This document shows, in pieces, positions 9,258 to 18,148 of a DNA stretch of 64,000 nucleotides. The position numbers and the translations under genes were made by a program. Numbering within the stretch: position 1 is the stretch's first letter; the number at the start of each line of letters is the position of its first letter. Origin of the DNA: Olleya sp. Bg11-27 (lineage in GTDB: Bacteria; Bacteroidota; Bacteroidia; Flavobacteriales; Flavobacteriaceae). The notes beneath the pieces were generated by a model. That model ran no database searches, was not told where the DNA came from, and was given only the letters and a program-made list of their open reading frames with translations. The stretch is from the NCBI RefSeq assembly GCF_002831645.1, contig NZ_CP025117.1, positions 3,673,001 through 3,737,000 of the forward strand, read 5' to 3'.

Positions 9258-9369
9258 CCTAATTTAAAAAATATTTTTAAAGATTTTTTTAGTTTCTTTG
9301 TACTCCATTAAAAAAAGCGCCTAAAAACGTTATAAATCTAGTAATTCAAGACTTTTAAACTTATAAATA

Positions 9370-9948
9370 ATGTACAATAAAGTAATAAAATTAATATTAG
9401 CAATCGGAATTTTTGGTTTTGCAATCTATCAATTTGTCGAAGGTAACATAGGTAACGGGATAATGTACATCCTTTTATCGCTAATATTTGTGTTTTTCTA
9501 TTTTAAAAATGAATTCATTTTACTTGCCTTTTTAAAACTAAGAAAACAAGATTTTCCTGGAGCAAAAAGTTGGTTAGATAAAATTAAAAATCCTGACACT
9601 GCTTTAGTAAGAAAGCAACAAGGGTATTATAACTTCTTAAATGGAATTATGGTATCTCAAGAGAATATGTCTGAAGCGGAACGTTATTTTAAGAAAGCAG
9701 AACAATTAGGTTTATCTATGGATCACGATATGGCTATGGTTAAATTAAACTTAGCTGGTGTTGCTTTATCTAAAAGAAGAAAGCAAGAAGCAACAACATT
9801 ATTAGCTGAAGCGCAAAAATTAGATAAGCAAGGGATGTTAACTGATCAGATTAAAATGATGAAAGAAAACATGAAACGCGCACAAGCACCTAAACAACAT
9901 TTTGGTCAAGGTGGTTCTGCACGTGCACAGAAAAGACGTAGTAGATAA
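9370..9948 (+). CDS. Membrane protein with DUF2892-like N-terminus and TPR-like region
   Basis: The 192-residue protein has two N-terminal membrane segments (about residues 6-22 and 30-55, with GNIGNGIMYILLSLI between and within them), which resembles the DUF2892/YgaP-type anchor. The remainder (about 55-170) is helical and alanine-rich with TPR-like spacing, for example AERYFKKAEQLGL and KLNLAGVALSKRRKQEA. The tail is basic (ARAQKRRSR). TPR domains bind proteins, so it may be a membrane-anchored adaptor. No partner is evident; it is a single gene between rpmH and a bidirectional terminator. Confidence 0.65.
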   Translation: MYNKVIKLILAIGIFGFAIYQFVEGNIGNGIMYILLSLIFVFFYFKNEFILLAFLKLRKQDFPGAKSWLDKIKNPDTALVRKQQGYYNFLNGIMVSQENMSEAERYFKKAEQLGLSMDHDMAMVKLNLAGVALSKRRKQEATTLLAEAQKLDKQGMLTDQIKMMKENMKRAQAPKQHFGQGGSARAQKRRSR

Positions 9949-9969
9949 TTACAAACTAGCACTACTAAA

Positions 9970-10010
9970 AATGTCCAACACTCTTAAAAAGTGTTGGACA
10001 TTTTTGTTTT
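9970..10010. terminator. Bidirectional terminator hairpin
   Basis: The stem TGTCCAACACT / AGTGTTGGACA is followed by TTTTTGTTTT on the plus strand and preceded by AAAAA, serving the TPR gene (plus) and cls (minus). Confidence 0.85.
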
Positions 10011-10036
10011 AAATACCTTTTATAATAGAATAACGC

Positions 10037-11494
10037 TTAAAGCAACGGTGCCCAAAGTCTGCAATAGGCTTCTTGGATTCTATTAAAATTAGATCTTTCT
10101 TCCCACGCTTTAAAATTAACTTCAATAGCATCGTCTAAATCTTTAATAAAGATAGCTTTCGCTTCTTTAGCTTTAGCCTTGCTATAGATTAACGCATTGA
10201 TTTCGAAATTAATATTAAAGCTTCTGTAATCCATATTACAAGTCCCTATGGTTGTAAAGACATCATCAACGACCATGGTTTTAGCGTGTATAAAACCTTT
10301 CTCGTACCTGTAAATTTTAATATCAGCTTTAAATAATTGCTCTAAATAAGAGTTTGTAGCATGCTTAGCGGTCCAAGAGTCGGATTGGTCTGGTATTAAC
10401 AAACGGACATCTACTCCACTTTTTGAAGCTACTTGCATAGCCGTTATGATCTGTTCATTAGGTATAAAATAGGGCGTTGTGATATACACGTATTTTTCTG
10501 CAGTAACAATTGCAAAAAAGATAGCCTCCATAATATTAGCCCAATCGGTATCAGGACCACTTGCTGCGATCTGAACAGGCTGTACTTCTTTTACTTTATT
10601 TTGTGGAAAAAAAGAACGGTTTATCTCTAAGGTTGTTTCTGCTACAAAATTCCAATTCGTTAAAAACTGGGTTTGTAATGTAAATACCGATTCGCCAATA
10701 ATTTTCAAATGTGTATCTCTCCAATACGTCTTACTTTCAGGATAATTAACATACGTATCAGAAACATTAACACCACCGACGTACCCTATTTCGCCATCAA
10801 TGATAACAATTTTTCTATGATTTCTGTAATTCATTTTACCAGTAAATCTTGGAAATAACACTGGCATAAACGCATAAAACTCAACTTTAGCTTCTGTTAG
10901 CTTTTTCTTCATTTTAGAAGAAATTTTACTACCGACATCATCAAAACTAAGTCTAACTTTAACACCTTCTTTAGATTTTTCACATAAAAGGTCTAAAAAT
11001 TGAGTCCCAATCCTATCATCTTTTAATATATAATATTCAATATGAATGTGTTGTTGTGCCTTCTCAATATCCTTAAAAAGTTTTTCAAATTTATTTTCAC
11101 CATTAATAATAATCTCAATATTATTATACTTTGTTAATGGTGATTTATCATTTTTTTGAAGCAAATGTATTAACCTAATTTGGTCTTCTTCGATATTAGC
11201 TTCGTAGTTAGATAACGCTTCTGGATCTATCTTAAGTTCTTTATTAATAGACTGTATCAAGTTATTATTGACCACATCTTTTCTATTAAAAATTTTATTT
11301 TTCCGATACTCCTGACCGAAAAAATAATAAACTATTAACCCAAAAAAAGGAAACACTAACAGGACAATAATGTATGTTAGTGTTTTTGTGGGATTAATAG
11401 ATTTAAATAATATCGTAGTCACTGCTATAATAACTAATATATAGTTAATTACAATTGCAGTAGACCACCAATATTCGCTAAAAAACTCTAGCAT
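10037..11494 (-). CDS. cls: Cardiolipin synthase, phospholipase D family
   Basis: The 485-residue membrane enzyme condenses phosphatidylglycerol to cardiolipin. Two N-terminal membrane segments (about residues 10-30 and 40-60) precede two HKD catalytic motifs: HRKIVIIDG from H226 and HAKTMVVDD from H403. The length and the NHRKIV and FIHAKTMVVDD contexts are typical of bacterial Cls. Its ATG directly follows the stop codon of the lytic transglycosylase gene with no gap, so the two are almost certainly cotranscribed. Confidence 0.93.
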   Translation of the reverse strand: MLEFFSEYWWSTAIVINYILVIIAVTTILFKSINPTKTLTYIIVLLVFPFFGLIVYYFFGQEYRKNKIFNRKDVVNNNLIQSINKELKIDPEALSNYEANIEEDQIRLIHLLQKNDKSPLTKYNNIEIIINGENKFEKLFKDIEKAQQHIHIEYYILKDDRIGTQFLDLLCEKSKEGVKVRLSFDDVGSKISSKMKKKLTEAKVEFYAFMPVLFPRFTGKMNYRNHRKIVIIDGEIGYVGGVNVSDTYVNYPESKTYWRDTHLKIIGESVFTLQTQFLTNWNFVAETTLEINRSFFPQNKVKEVQPVQIAASGPDTDWANIMEAIFFAIVTAEKYVYITTPYFIPNEQIITAMQVASKSGVDVRLLIPDQSDSWTAKHATNSYLEQLFKADIKIYRYEKGFIHAKTMVVDDVFTTIGTCNMDYRSFNINFEINALIYSKAKAKEAKAIFIKDLDDAIEVNFKAWEERSNFNRIQEAYCRLWAPLL

Positions 11495-12424
11495 TTATGG
11501 CGTTGTTTGGTAATACCCTTCTCTTGGAATGTCAATAAAATATTCCTTTCTAGAACTATTATTTAAATGTGGTTCTCTCAACCAAGGGTTGTGTAATTTT
11601 AGAATTTTGTAATTGATACCAAACTGCTTAGCAAAACCAGCAAAATCTGTCACTGCTGTATCTACAGCTACTTGATAAGTTGGTACTGTTGTGTATAAAT
11701 CTTTATCTCTAAAGTTAAAACCATACTTATCAGGATTAGACAAGATTTCTTTTAAAGCAATAATACGGAACACGTAACGTCCTGTTTCTTCTCCTAATAA
11801 TAAATCGTAATAACTAGTAACGCCTTGCGCCTCTAAACGTTTAGAGATACCATAATTACCAGCATTATAAGCAGCTGCTGCAGATGTCCAAGACCCTAAA
11901 CTTCTTTTAGCTCTGATTAAATAATCACATGCGACTTCTGTTGCTTTTTCAAGATTGTAACGCTCGTCAACATTGTCATTAACTTCTAATCCATGCTCAC
12001 GCCCTGTTGCTTTCATAATTTGCCAAAACCCGCTCGCTCCTGCTGGAGAACGTGCATCTGTCAAACCACTTTCTATTACTGCTAAGTATTTAAAGTCGTC
12101 TGGTATACCATGTTTAGCCAAAATAGGCTCTATTATTGGAAAGTATTTTTTAGCACGTTTAAACATTAACAATCCATTAGATTGCCAATAGGTATTTACC
12201 AAAAGTTCTTTATCCATACGTTCGTAAATATCCGGATTTGATAACGGAACAACTTCGCCTGCAAAGTCTAAAGAACTTGGCATTTGTATGGCATATACAT
12301 TATAATCGTTTATAATTTTCTTTTCAAAATTCTCATCAGTTGGTGCATCTTGATAGGCATTAATAAACAACATCCCTAAGGCTGCTATACCAACAATAGC
12401 TAAACTTTTTTGTACTATCTTCAT
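11495..12424 (-). CDS. Lytic murein transglycosylase, SLT domain
   Basis: The 309-residue protein has an N-terminal signal or anchor segment (about residues 5-23) and a goose-lysozyme-like SLT domain with the catalytic glutamate E118 in VIESGLTD. The motifs SPAGASGFWQIM, DERYNLEKAT and AAAAYNAGNYG follow, as in MltD-type enzymes that cleave peptidoglycan glycan chains to 1,6-anhydro products. The C-terminus (FGINYKILKLHNPWL, then YFIDIP) looks like a reduced LysM-type wall-binding module. It is the first gene of an operon with cls, both concerned with the envelope. Confidence 0.9.
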   Translation of the reverse strand: MKIVQKSLAIVGIAALGMLFINAYQDAPTDENFEKKIINDYNVYAIQMPSSLDFAGEVVPLSNPDIYERMDKELLVNTYWQSNGLLMFKRAKKYFPIIEPILAKHGIPDDFKYLAVIESGLTDARSPAGASGFWQIMKATGREHGLEVNDNVDERYNLEKATEVACDYLIRAKRSLGSWTSAAAAYNAGNYGISKRLEAQGVTSYYDLLLGEETGRYVFRIIALKEILSNPDKYGFNFRDKDLYTTVPTYQVAVDTAVTDFAGFAKQFGINYKILKLHNPWLREPHLNNSSRKEYFIDIPREGYYQTTP

Positions 12425-12476
12425 CGTCTTGTCTTTTTCTTTAAATTTAAAAATTTTTATTCAAATCGCTCTCTTT

Positions 12477-13136
12477 TTAAGCAATTAGTTTTGGCAGGTT
12501 TTCATTAAACCACTTAAACTTATTAATGATCATAATATGCGTTCCGCCTTTGACACTAATACAATCTCCCAAATTTGAAAACGGAAAGACCATATCATTA
12601 TCGCCATGAATGTGTATTATATCTTGCAAAGGTAAGTCTTGATCCCAACATACCACCTGTTCTATCGCCCAATCTAAATAGTTTTTATCACTAACGGATA
12701 AATATTTTTTATATAACTCGATACGCTTCGTTATAGTATTACCAAAGGCATATTTAGCTAATAAATCGATATTACTTAACAATTGGGTTGGCAAGATCTT
12801 ATAAGCTTTAGTTGTTCTTAATAGCTTCATCCGTTTTGGCAACTCATGTTTTGTTTTTACACTGGATACTATTACAACCTTTTTGACCGCAATAATCTTG
12901 CTTATTTCTTGAACCAAAATCCCTCCAAAAGAGACCCCAATTAAAACAGGATTATCATGTTTTATATCTTCACACATGCGTTTTGCATAGTCAGAAATGG
13001 TTTCCTTTTTGTTTGGCAATTTCCACTCTAACCAAAAGATTTGATATTGCTCTTCTGGTAGTTTTATGTGTTCAAAAATTATTGGATTGGCTGCCATTCC
13101 GGGCATTAAATAAACGGGGATTACTTGCTGATTCAT
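12477..13136 (-). CDS. Alpha/beta hydrolase
   Basis: The 219-residue cytoplasmic protein shows the alpha/beta hydrolase triad. The nucleophile elbow is GVSFGG (serine near residue 89), the acid is probably in HIHGDNDMVF, and the histidine in GGTHIMI. The start VIPVYLMPGMAANP matches the family's first strand and oxyanion loop. Small hydrolases of this kind act on esters or thioesters. The substrate cannot be told. It lies 52 bp upstream of the transglycosylase gene on the same strand and could share its transcript. Confidence 0.75.
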   Translation of the reverse strand: MNQQVIPVYLMPGMAANPIIFEHIKLPEEQYQIFWLEWKLPNKKETISDYAKRMCEDIKHDNPVLIGVSFGGILVQEISKIIAVKKVVIVSSVKTKHELPKRMKLLRTTKAYKILPTQLLSNIDLLAKYAFGNTITKRIELYKKYLSVSDKNYLDWAIEQVVCWDQDLPLQDIIHIHGDNDMVFPFSNLGDCISVKGGTHIMIINKFKWFNENLPKLIA

Positions 13137-13258
13137 AAGGTTTTAACACTATGCAAGGCTATTGCTATTAGATTTTTCGTACATTTGTAGCGTAAAGCTA
13201 TAAAATAGTTTGGTACTATTTTTGAAACTCTCCTAATAATTAATAAAACTTTATAGAT

Positions 13259-13555
13259 ATGATTGATGCAGCTGAGTTAGTTGACAATGATTTTTTACGT
13301 CAATTTGAACTTAAAATTGATGATCATTTTGCCAAAATCGAATACTCTTTACAAGAACGAAAGATTTTTTTAACAAAACTAATACTTCCGGAAGAACTTA
13401 GTAGTGAGGAATTTATATCAGAATTTTTAACTGTTGTTTTTGATAACATTGAAGAGCGTAACTTAAGTGTTGTGCCTACAAGTCCAGAAATAGCAAAGTT
13501 TATCAGGCGTAATAGACGCTATAAAAAACTATTACCTGTAGGTCTAAGAATCTGA
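13259..13555 (+). CDS. Small GNAT-fold protein (YjdJ-like) without a normal acetyl-CoA loop
   Basis: The 98-residue protein follows the layout of the short GNAT family around YjdJ: IEYSLQERKIFLTKLILPEE, then a helix, then RNLSVVPTSPEIAKFIRRN and YKKLLPVG. Active members carry a glycine-rich Q/R-x-x-G-x-G/A loop after the P-E-E turn. Here the equivalent stretch is LSSEEFISEF, with no glycine. It may have lost acetyl-CoA binding and serve another role. A TACATTTG box at 13180-13187 fits a -7 element. It is convergent with mtaB across a terminator. Confidence 0.7.
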   Translation: MIDAAELVDNDFLRQFELKIDDHFAKIEYSLQERKIFLTKLILPEELSSEEFISEFLTVVFDNIEERNLSVVPTSPEIAKFIRRNRRYKKLLPVGLRI

Positions 13556-13574
13556 TCCTCTTAAACAAATTAAC

Positions 13575-13610
13575 AAAAAAAAACCGAAGCTATACACTTC
13601 GGTTTTTTTT
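13575..13610. terminator. Bidirectional terminator hairpin
   Basis: The stem AAAACCGAAG / CTTCGGTTTT with A and T runs on its two sides lies between the convergent GNAT-like gene and mtaB. Confidence 0.85.
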
Positions 13611-14940
13611 ATGCTATATATGCTTCTACAAAATCAAATCTAACCAAACCATCATCGTCAATTTTGGTAAGTGCTACGTCATGCAACGTATTTACCAACT
13701 CTGGATTCCATGGTGATTTAACCTTAACATAGTTTTCTGTAAAACCATGAATGTAGCCTTCTTTATTTTCGGATTCAAATAATACTGTTCTATTTGTACC
13801 TATTTGACCTTCATAAAAAGCACGACGTTTTTTAGCACTTAAACCTCGTAACATTTTACTCCGTTTTGTTCTTATATTTTTTGGTACTACATTTTCCAAT
13901 GAAGCAGCGACCGTATTTGCTCTTTCAGAATACGTAAACACGTGTAAGTAAGAGATATCTAATTCATTTAAAAAATTATAAGTCTCTAAAAATTGTGCTT
14001 CAGTTTCTCCTGGAAAACCAACAATAACATCGACACCAATACAGGCGTGAGGCATGACCTCTTTTATTTTAATAACACGATCAACATATAGCTCGCGCAT
14101 ATAACGGCGACGCATTGCTTTTAAAACAGCGTTACTCCCACTTTGCAATGGAATATGAAAATGAGGTACAAATGCTCTAGATTTACTAACCACATCTATC
14201 GTTTCATTTTTAAGCAAATTAGGTTCGATAGAAGAAATACGAAGGCGTTCAATACCTTCCACTTTATCTAACGCTTCAACTAGCTCTAAAAAAGTATGTT
14301 CGTGCTTTTTATTACCAAACTCACCTTTACCGTAATCCCCGATATTTACTCCTGTTAAAACAATCTCTTTGATCCCTTTTGAAGAAATCTCTTTAGCATT
14401 ATTAAGGACATTTTGTAACTCATCACTTCGCGAAATCCCTCTTGCCAAAGGAATAGTACAATAGGTACATTTATAATCGCAACCGTCCTGTACTTTTAAA
14501 AAAGCTCTGGTACGATCACCAATAGAATAACTTCCGACGTAAAAATCGGCGTCTTCAATTTCGCAAGAATGGATTTCTCCTAAATCATTTTTAGACAAAT
14601 CATTTAGGTAGTCTGTTATCTTAAATTTTTCCGTCGCACCTAAAACTAAATCCACGCCATTAACATCCGCTAATTCTTGAGGTTTTAATTGCGCGTAACA
14701 ACCCACTGCTACAACAAAAGCTTCCGCATTAGATTTTTGCGCTTGTTTAACTACCGTTTTAAAACGCTTATCAGCATTTTCTGTAACAGAACAAGTGTTT
14801 ATAACATAAATATCTGCTGCATCATTAAAATCCACACGATCAAAACCTTCGTCTTTAAACGATCGTGCAATTGTAGATGTTTCAGAAAAATTAAGTTTAC
14901 AACCTAAAGTATAAAAGCCAACTTTCTTTTTAGTATTCAA
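13609..14940 (-). CDS. mtaB: tRNA (t6A37) C2-methylthiotransferase
   Basis: The 443-residue radical SAM enzyme adds a methylthio group to t6A at position 37 of tRNAs. The N-terminal UPF0004 domain carries its three cluster cysteines in TLGCKLN, INTCSVT and VGCYAQ. The radical SAM motif CDYKCTYC follows, with PLARGISRS, HIPLQSGS and GVDVIVGFPGE, and a C-terminal TRAM-like RNA-binding segment. TLGCKLN and the 443-residue length favour MtaB over MiaB. The start is a TTG (MNTKKKVGFY); no in-frame ATG lies closer and a stop is upstream, so the rare start seems real. Confidence 0.93.
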   Translation of the reverse strand: MNTKKKVGFYTLGCKLNFSETSTIARSFKDEGFDRVDFNDAADIYVINTCSVTENADKRFKTVVKQAQKSNAEAFVVAVGCYAQLKPQELADVNGVDLVLGATEKFKITDYLNDLSKNDLGEIHSCEIEDADFYVGSYSIGDRTRAFLKVQDGCDYKCTYCTIPLARGISRSDELQNVLNNAKEISSKGIKEIVLTGVNIGDYGKGEFGNKKHEHTFLELVEALDKVEGIERLRISSIEPNLLKNETIDVVSKSRAFVPHFHIPLQSGSNAVLKAMRRRYMRELYVDRVIKIKEVMPHACIGVDVIVGFPGETEAQFLETYNFLNELDISYLHVFTYSERANTVAASLENVVPKNIRTKRSKMLRGLSAKKRRAFYEGQIGTNRTVLFESENKEGYIHGFTENYVKVKSPWNPELVNTLHDVALTKIDDDGLVRFDFVEAYIA

Positions 14941-15074
14941 TTTAAAATAGTCTTTAATGCTAAGTTAGAATGTTTATATTTACCTAGTGTAATTACAAAT
15001 TCGTGATTGCAAAATTACGTATTTTTTTTAAGCCCTAAAAGGTGTTTTAAAGCTTAAATAACGATTAACTATTG

Positions 15075-16694
15075 ATGACTCTTTTTAACAACAACCCACT
15101 ACCCTATTTTACCTTACTTGCTTTATCTTTAATAGCTGTTTCATGCTCTAACACAACGGATACGACTAAAGAGCATCTCGTTTTTAGATATAACGAACAT
15201 AAAAATATTGGTTCTTTGGATCCCGCTTTCGCGAAAGACAATGCTGACATCTGGGCAGTAAATCAATTATTTAATGGTTTGGTACAAATGGATGACAGTT
15301 TACTAGTCCAACCAAGTATAGCAAAACAGTGGACCGTTTCCGAGAATGCTTTAGAGTATTCTTTTGTATTAAGAGACGATGTGTATTTTCATAAGCATAA
15401 TTTATTTAAAAAAGACTCGACAAGACAAGTAACAGCACATGATTTTGAATATAGCTTTAATCGTGTTTTAAACCCCAATATAGCGTCCTCCGGACGTTGG
15501 ATATTTAACAAAGTGTCTGATTTTAAAGCCATAAACGATTCTGTTTTTAAGATCACTTTAAAACAACCTTTCCCAGCATTTTTAGGATTATTAACCATGA
15601 AATACTGTAGTGTTGTACCCAAGGAAGTTACAGAACATTACGGTTCTGACTTTAGAGCACATCCCATCGGAACAGGCCCTTTTAAGTTTAAGAGGTGGGA
15701 GGAAAACGTCAAACTAGTCTTTAGAAAAAATGAACAGTATTTTGAAACTAACGCTCAAGGCGAAAAACTGCCGTATCTAGAAGCTGTTGCTATTACCTTT
15801 TTACCTGATAAGCAAAGTGAATTCATGCAATTTATTCAAGGTAACTTGGACTTTTTAAATAGCCTTGATGCCTCCTATCAAGATGAAATATTAACAACCC
15901 AAGGCGTATTAAGAGACAAATACACAGCAACTATTGATTTAATAAGAAGCCCGTATTTAAACACCGAATACCTAGCTTTTTATATGGATTCCGATGTAAA
16001 TGAAATCCAATCTGCACAAATAAGAGAAGCTGTAAACTATGGGTTTGATAAACAAAAAATGATGACCTATCTACGAAATGGTATAGGCATACCAGCTACA
16101 GGTGGATTTATACCTAAAGGTTTGCCTGGTTATAGTGCGACAATTGGCTACACCTATCAACCTAAAAAAGCCAAACAACTAATTGCAGACTATAAAGAGC
16201 AATCAGGTAATGTGACTCCGAAAATCACAATTACAACCACAAGTAATTATCTTAATTTTTGCGAATACATCCAACGCGAATTAACCAAAATCGGCTTAAC
16301 AGTTGCAGTCGATGTATTACCCGCTTCTAGTTTAAAAGAAGGAAAAGCAAATGGTAAATTAAATGTATTTAGAGCAAGTTGGGTCGCAGATTATCCAGAC
16401 GCGCAAAATTATTTATCTCTTTTTTATTCCGATAACTTTGCGCCTAATGGTCCTAATTATACGCATTTTTCAAATCCTAAATTTGACGATTGGTACAAGC
16501 AAGCATTTATAGAAACAGATGAATTAGAACGGTTAAAACTATACACTAAAATGGATAGTTTGGTATTAAAAAACACACCAATAGTTCCTTTATATTATGA
16601 TGAAGTCATTCGATTTACACAAAAAAATGTGGTTGGATTAGGTAGCAATCCTACAAATCTTCTAGAACTTAAACACGTGAGTAAAACAAATTAA
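15075..16694 (+). CDS. Peptide ABC transporter substrate-binding lipoprotein (SBP family 5)
   Basis: The 539-residue protein starts with a lipoprotein signal ending in the lipobox AVSC. It shows family 5 solute-binding features: NIGSLDPAFAKDNADIWAVN near the start, VTAHDFEYSFNRVLNP, HPIGTGPFKFKRW, and a C-terminal VPLYYDEVIRF. Such proteins bind peptides in the periplasm for an ABC importer (DppA/OppA-like). No permease or ATPase gene is adjacent, so it is an orphan. The frame extends one codon upstream to a TTG, but the ATG at 15075 is preferred. Its stop overlaps the convergent stop of the next gene by 3 bp. Confidence 0.88.
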   Translation: MTLFNNNPLPYFTLLALSLIAVSCSNTTDTTKEHLVFRYNEHKNIGSLDPAFAKDNADIWAVNQLFNGLVQMDDSLLVQPSIAKQWTVSENALEYSFVLRDDVYFHKHNLFKKDSTRQVTAHDFEYSFNRVLNPNIASSGRWIFNKVSDFKAINDSVFKITLKQPFPAFLGLLTMKYCSVVPKEVTEHYGSDFRAHPIGTGPFKFKRWEENVKLVFRKNEQYFETNAQGEKLPYLEAVAITFLPDKQSEFMQFIQGNLDFLNSLDASYQDEILTTQGVLRDKYTATIDLIRSPYLNTEYLAFYMDSDVNEIQSAQIREAVNYGFDKQKMMTYLRNGIGIPATGGFIPKGLPGYSATIGYTYQPKKAKQLIADYKEQSGNVTPKITITTTSNYLNFCEYIQRELTKIGLTVAVDVLPASSLKEGKANGKLNVFRASWVADYPDAQNYLSLFYSDNFAPNGPNYTHFSNPKFDDWYKQAFIETDELERLKLYTKMDSLVLKNTPIVPLYYDEVIRFTQKNVVGLGSNPTNLLELKHVSKTN

Positions 16695-17407
16695 ATTTTC
16701 ACTAAATTATTGTGCAAATCGTCTTGTGCAATCGTTTTCTCACTAGTTAAACCAACCACCACAAAGTACTGAAATAGGCCATAAAATAACATGACGATGA
16801 TCTCATGAAACGGAAGTCCTGGATTATAAAACGACTCCAACCCTCCCGCTGTATCCGAAATAATACTACACAGAAAAGCAAACATTATCAGATAAAAACT
16901 ACTCTTGTTAACCGCATCCTTTCTTAAAAAAATAAACAAGCCCATTAGCATTGAAGTAAATAAATAAACAATAGAGGGAACAAAAAAGCTTCCTAGATTA
17001 TCATAAATATATAGTATAATAATAATCGTATAGGTAAATACAACAACAAAAAAAGGCAGTAAGCTGGCCATTTTAAAATCATTTTGATGCGAAAAGCGCT
17101 TGCTATATAATAGCTTTCCTATACTAAAAAATAACATTCCCAAAATATATAAAATAGGGGTTTCATACAGCAATAAAAGTATATCGCCAATCCAAAAAAA
17201 TAACAAACCTAAAATATAAAATTTATCCTTTGTTTGCTTTTGATTATTACTAAAAACAAAGTACAAAAACACTATTATAATAATTAGGCTTTTAGAAAAA
17301 TATCTGAAATAAATGGGATTGTCGCTAGTCTTAAAATATAGATCTATTCCTAGAACTATAAAAAAAAAGAAAGAAAGGTATCGTTTATTTTTAAAAAATA
17401 AAGGCAT
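16691..17407 (-). CDS. YhhN-family membrane protein (lysoplasmalogenase-like), copy 3
   Basis: A 238-residue polytopic membrane protein with about eight hydrophobic segments. The core FFWIGDILLLL, then GMLFFSIGKLLYSKRF, and the later CSIISDTAGGLESFYNPG match the layout of the YhhN family, whose mammalian members TMEM86A/B hydrolyse the vinyl-ether bond of lysoplasmalogens. The conserved aspartates of G-D and S-D are present. It is the last of three tandem paralogues, 36 bp after the second. Its stop overlaps that of the convergent peptide-binding gene with no terminator hairpin between them. Confidence 0.75.
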   Translation of the reverse strand: MPLFFKNKRYLSFFFFIVLGIDLYFKTSDNPIYFRYFSKSLIIIIVFLYFVFSNNQKQTKDKFYILGLLFFWIGDILLLLYETPILYILGMLFFSIGKLLYSKRFSHQNDFKMASLLPFFVVVFTYTIIIILYIYDNLGSFFVPSIVYLFTSMLMGLFIFLRKDAVNKSSFYLIMFAFLCSIISDTAGGLESFYNPGLPFHEIIVMLFYGLFQYFVVVGLTSEKTIAQDDLHNNLVKI

Positions 17408-17443
17408 TTGAAGCAGGCACTAATTAATTATTGTTCTTAGAGA

Positions 17444-18148
17444 CTACAAGATAACACTATTTTCTCTAAGCTTCTTATTTTCAAATAACACCCCAATTAT
17501 AATTAAATACTGTCCTAAAGCGTAACAAAACATTATTAAAAAATCTTGGTACAAAACATCACCATAAAACGTTTTGATAACCATAGTTGTCTCAGAAAAA
17601 AGAAACACACCAACACCTGCGAAAACAATATAATAGCTTTTATTATTGACCGCTCCTTTTCTTATAAAAGCAAAAAGAATCATTATCAATGAAATAAAAA
17701 AATAAAGCGTAACTGGTATAAAATACAAATTTAAATTATGATAAATAAAATCATATACAATCGCTAAAAATAAAAAACAAACTATAAAAAAAGGCATCAA
17801 ACGCTTGATACTAAAATCCTCTTTATGCTTAAATTTTAAAGTATAACAGACTTTTCCTGCTACAAATAAAATCATACTTACAACAAACCTAATCGTATTT
17901 GTATGATCTATTATTAATATATCACCAATAAAAAACAGAATAAGTCCATAATACAAATAGTTAGAAGTCTTTTTATTTTTATCGTAACAATAGTACCTTG
18001 TAAAAACTAAAAGCCCTCCTAATACTATAGTCTTTGTTATATACCTATAAGGAATATCAGGCATATTTATCTTTGTATAAATATCTACTAACAACAATAG
18101 AAAATATAAAATCGAAAAGTACTTAATTTGCTTGAGCATACTTGACAT
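17444..18148 (-). CDS. YhhN-family membrane protein (lysoplasmalogenase-like), copy 2
   Basis: This 234-residue paralogue has the same plan of about eight membrane helices. It keeps LFFIGDILIID, FVAGKVCYTLKFKHKEDFSIK and FLFSETTMVIKTFYGD. In the second conserved site it has S-E where copies 1 and 3 have S-D or A-D, which may alter activity. The ATG begins right after the stop of copy 1, so translation is probably coupled. Confidence 0.72.
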   Translation of the reverse strand: MSSMLKQIKYFSILYFLLLLVDIYTKINMPDIPYRYITKTIVLGGLLVFTRYYCYDKNKKTSNYLYYGLILFFIGDILIIDHTNTIRFVVSMILFVAGKVCYTLKFKHKEDFSIKRLMPFFIVCFLFLAIVYDFIYHNLNLYFIPVTLYFFISLIMILFAFIRKGAVNNKSYYIVFAGVGVFLFSETTMVIKTFYGDVLYQDFLIMFCYALGQYLIIIGVLFENKKLRENSVIL

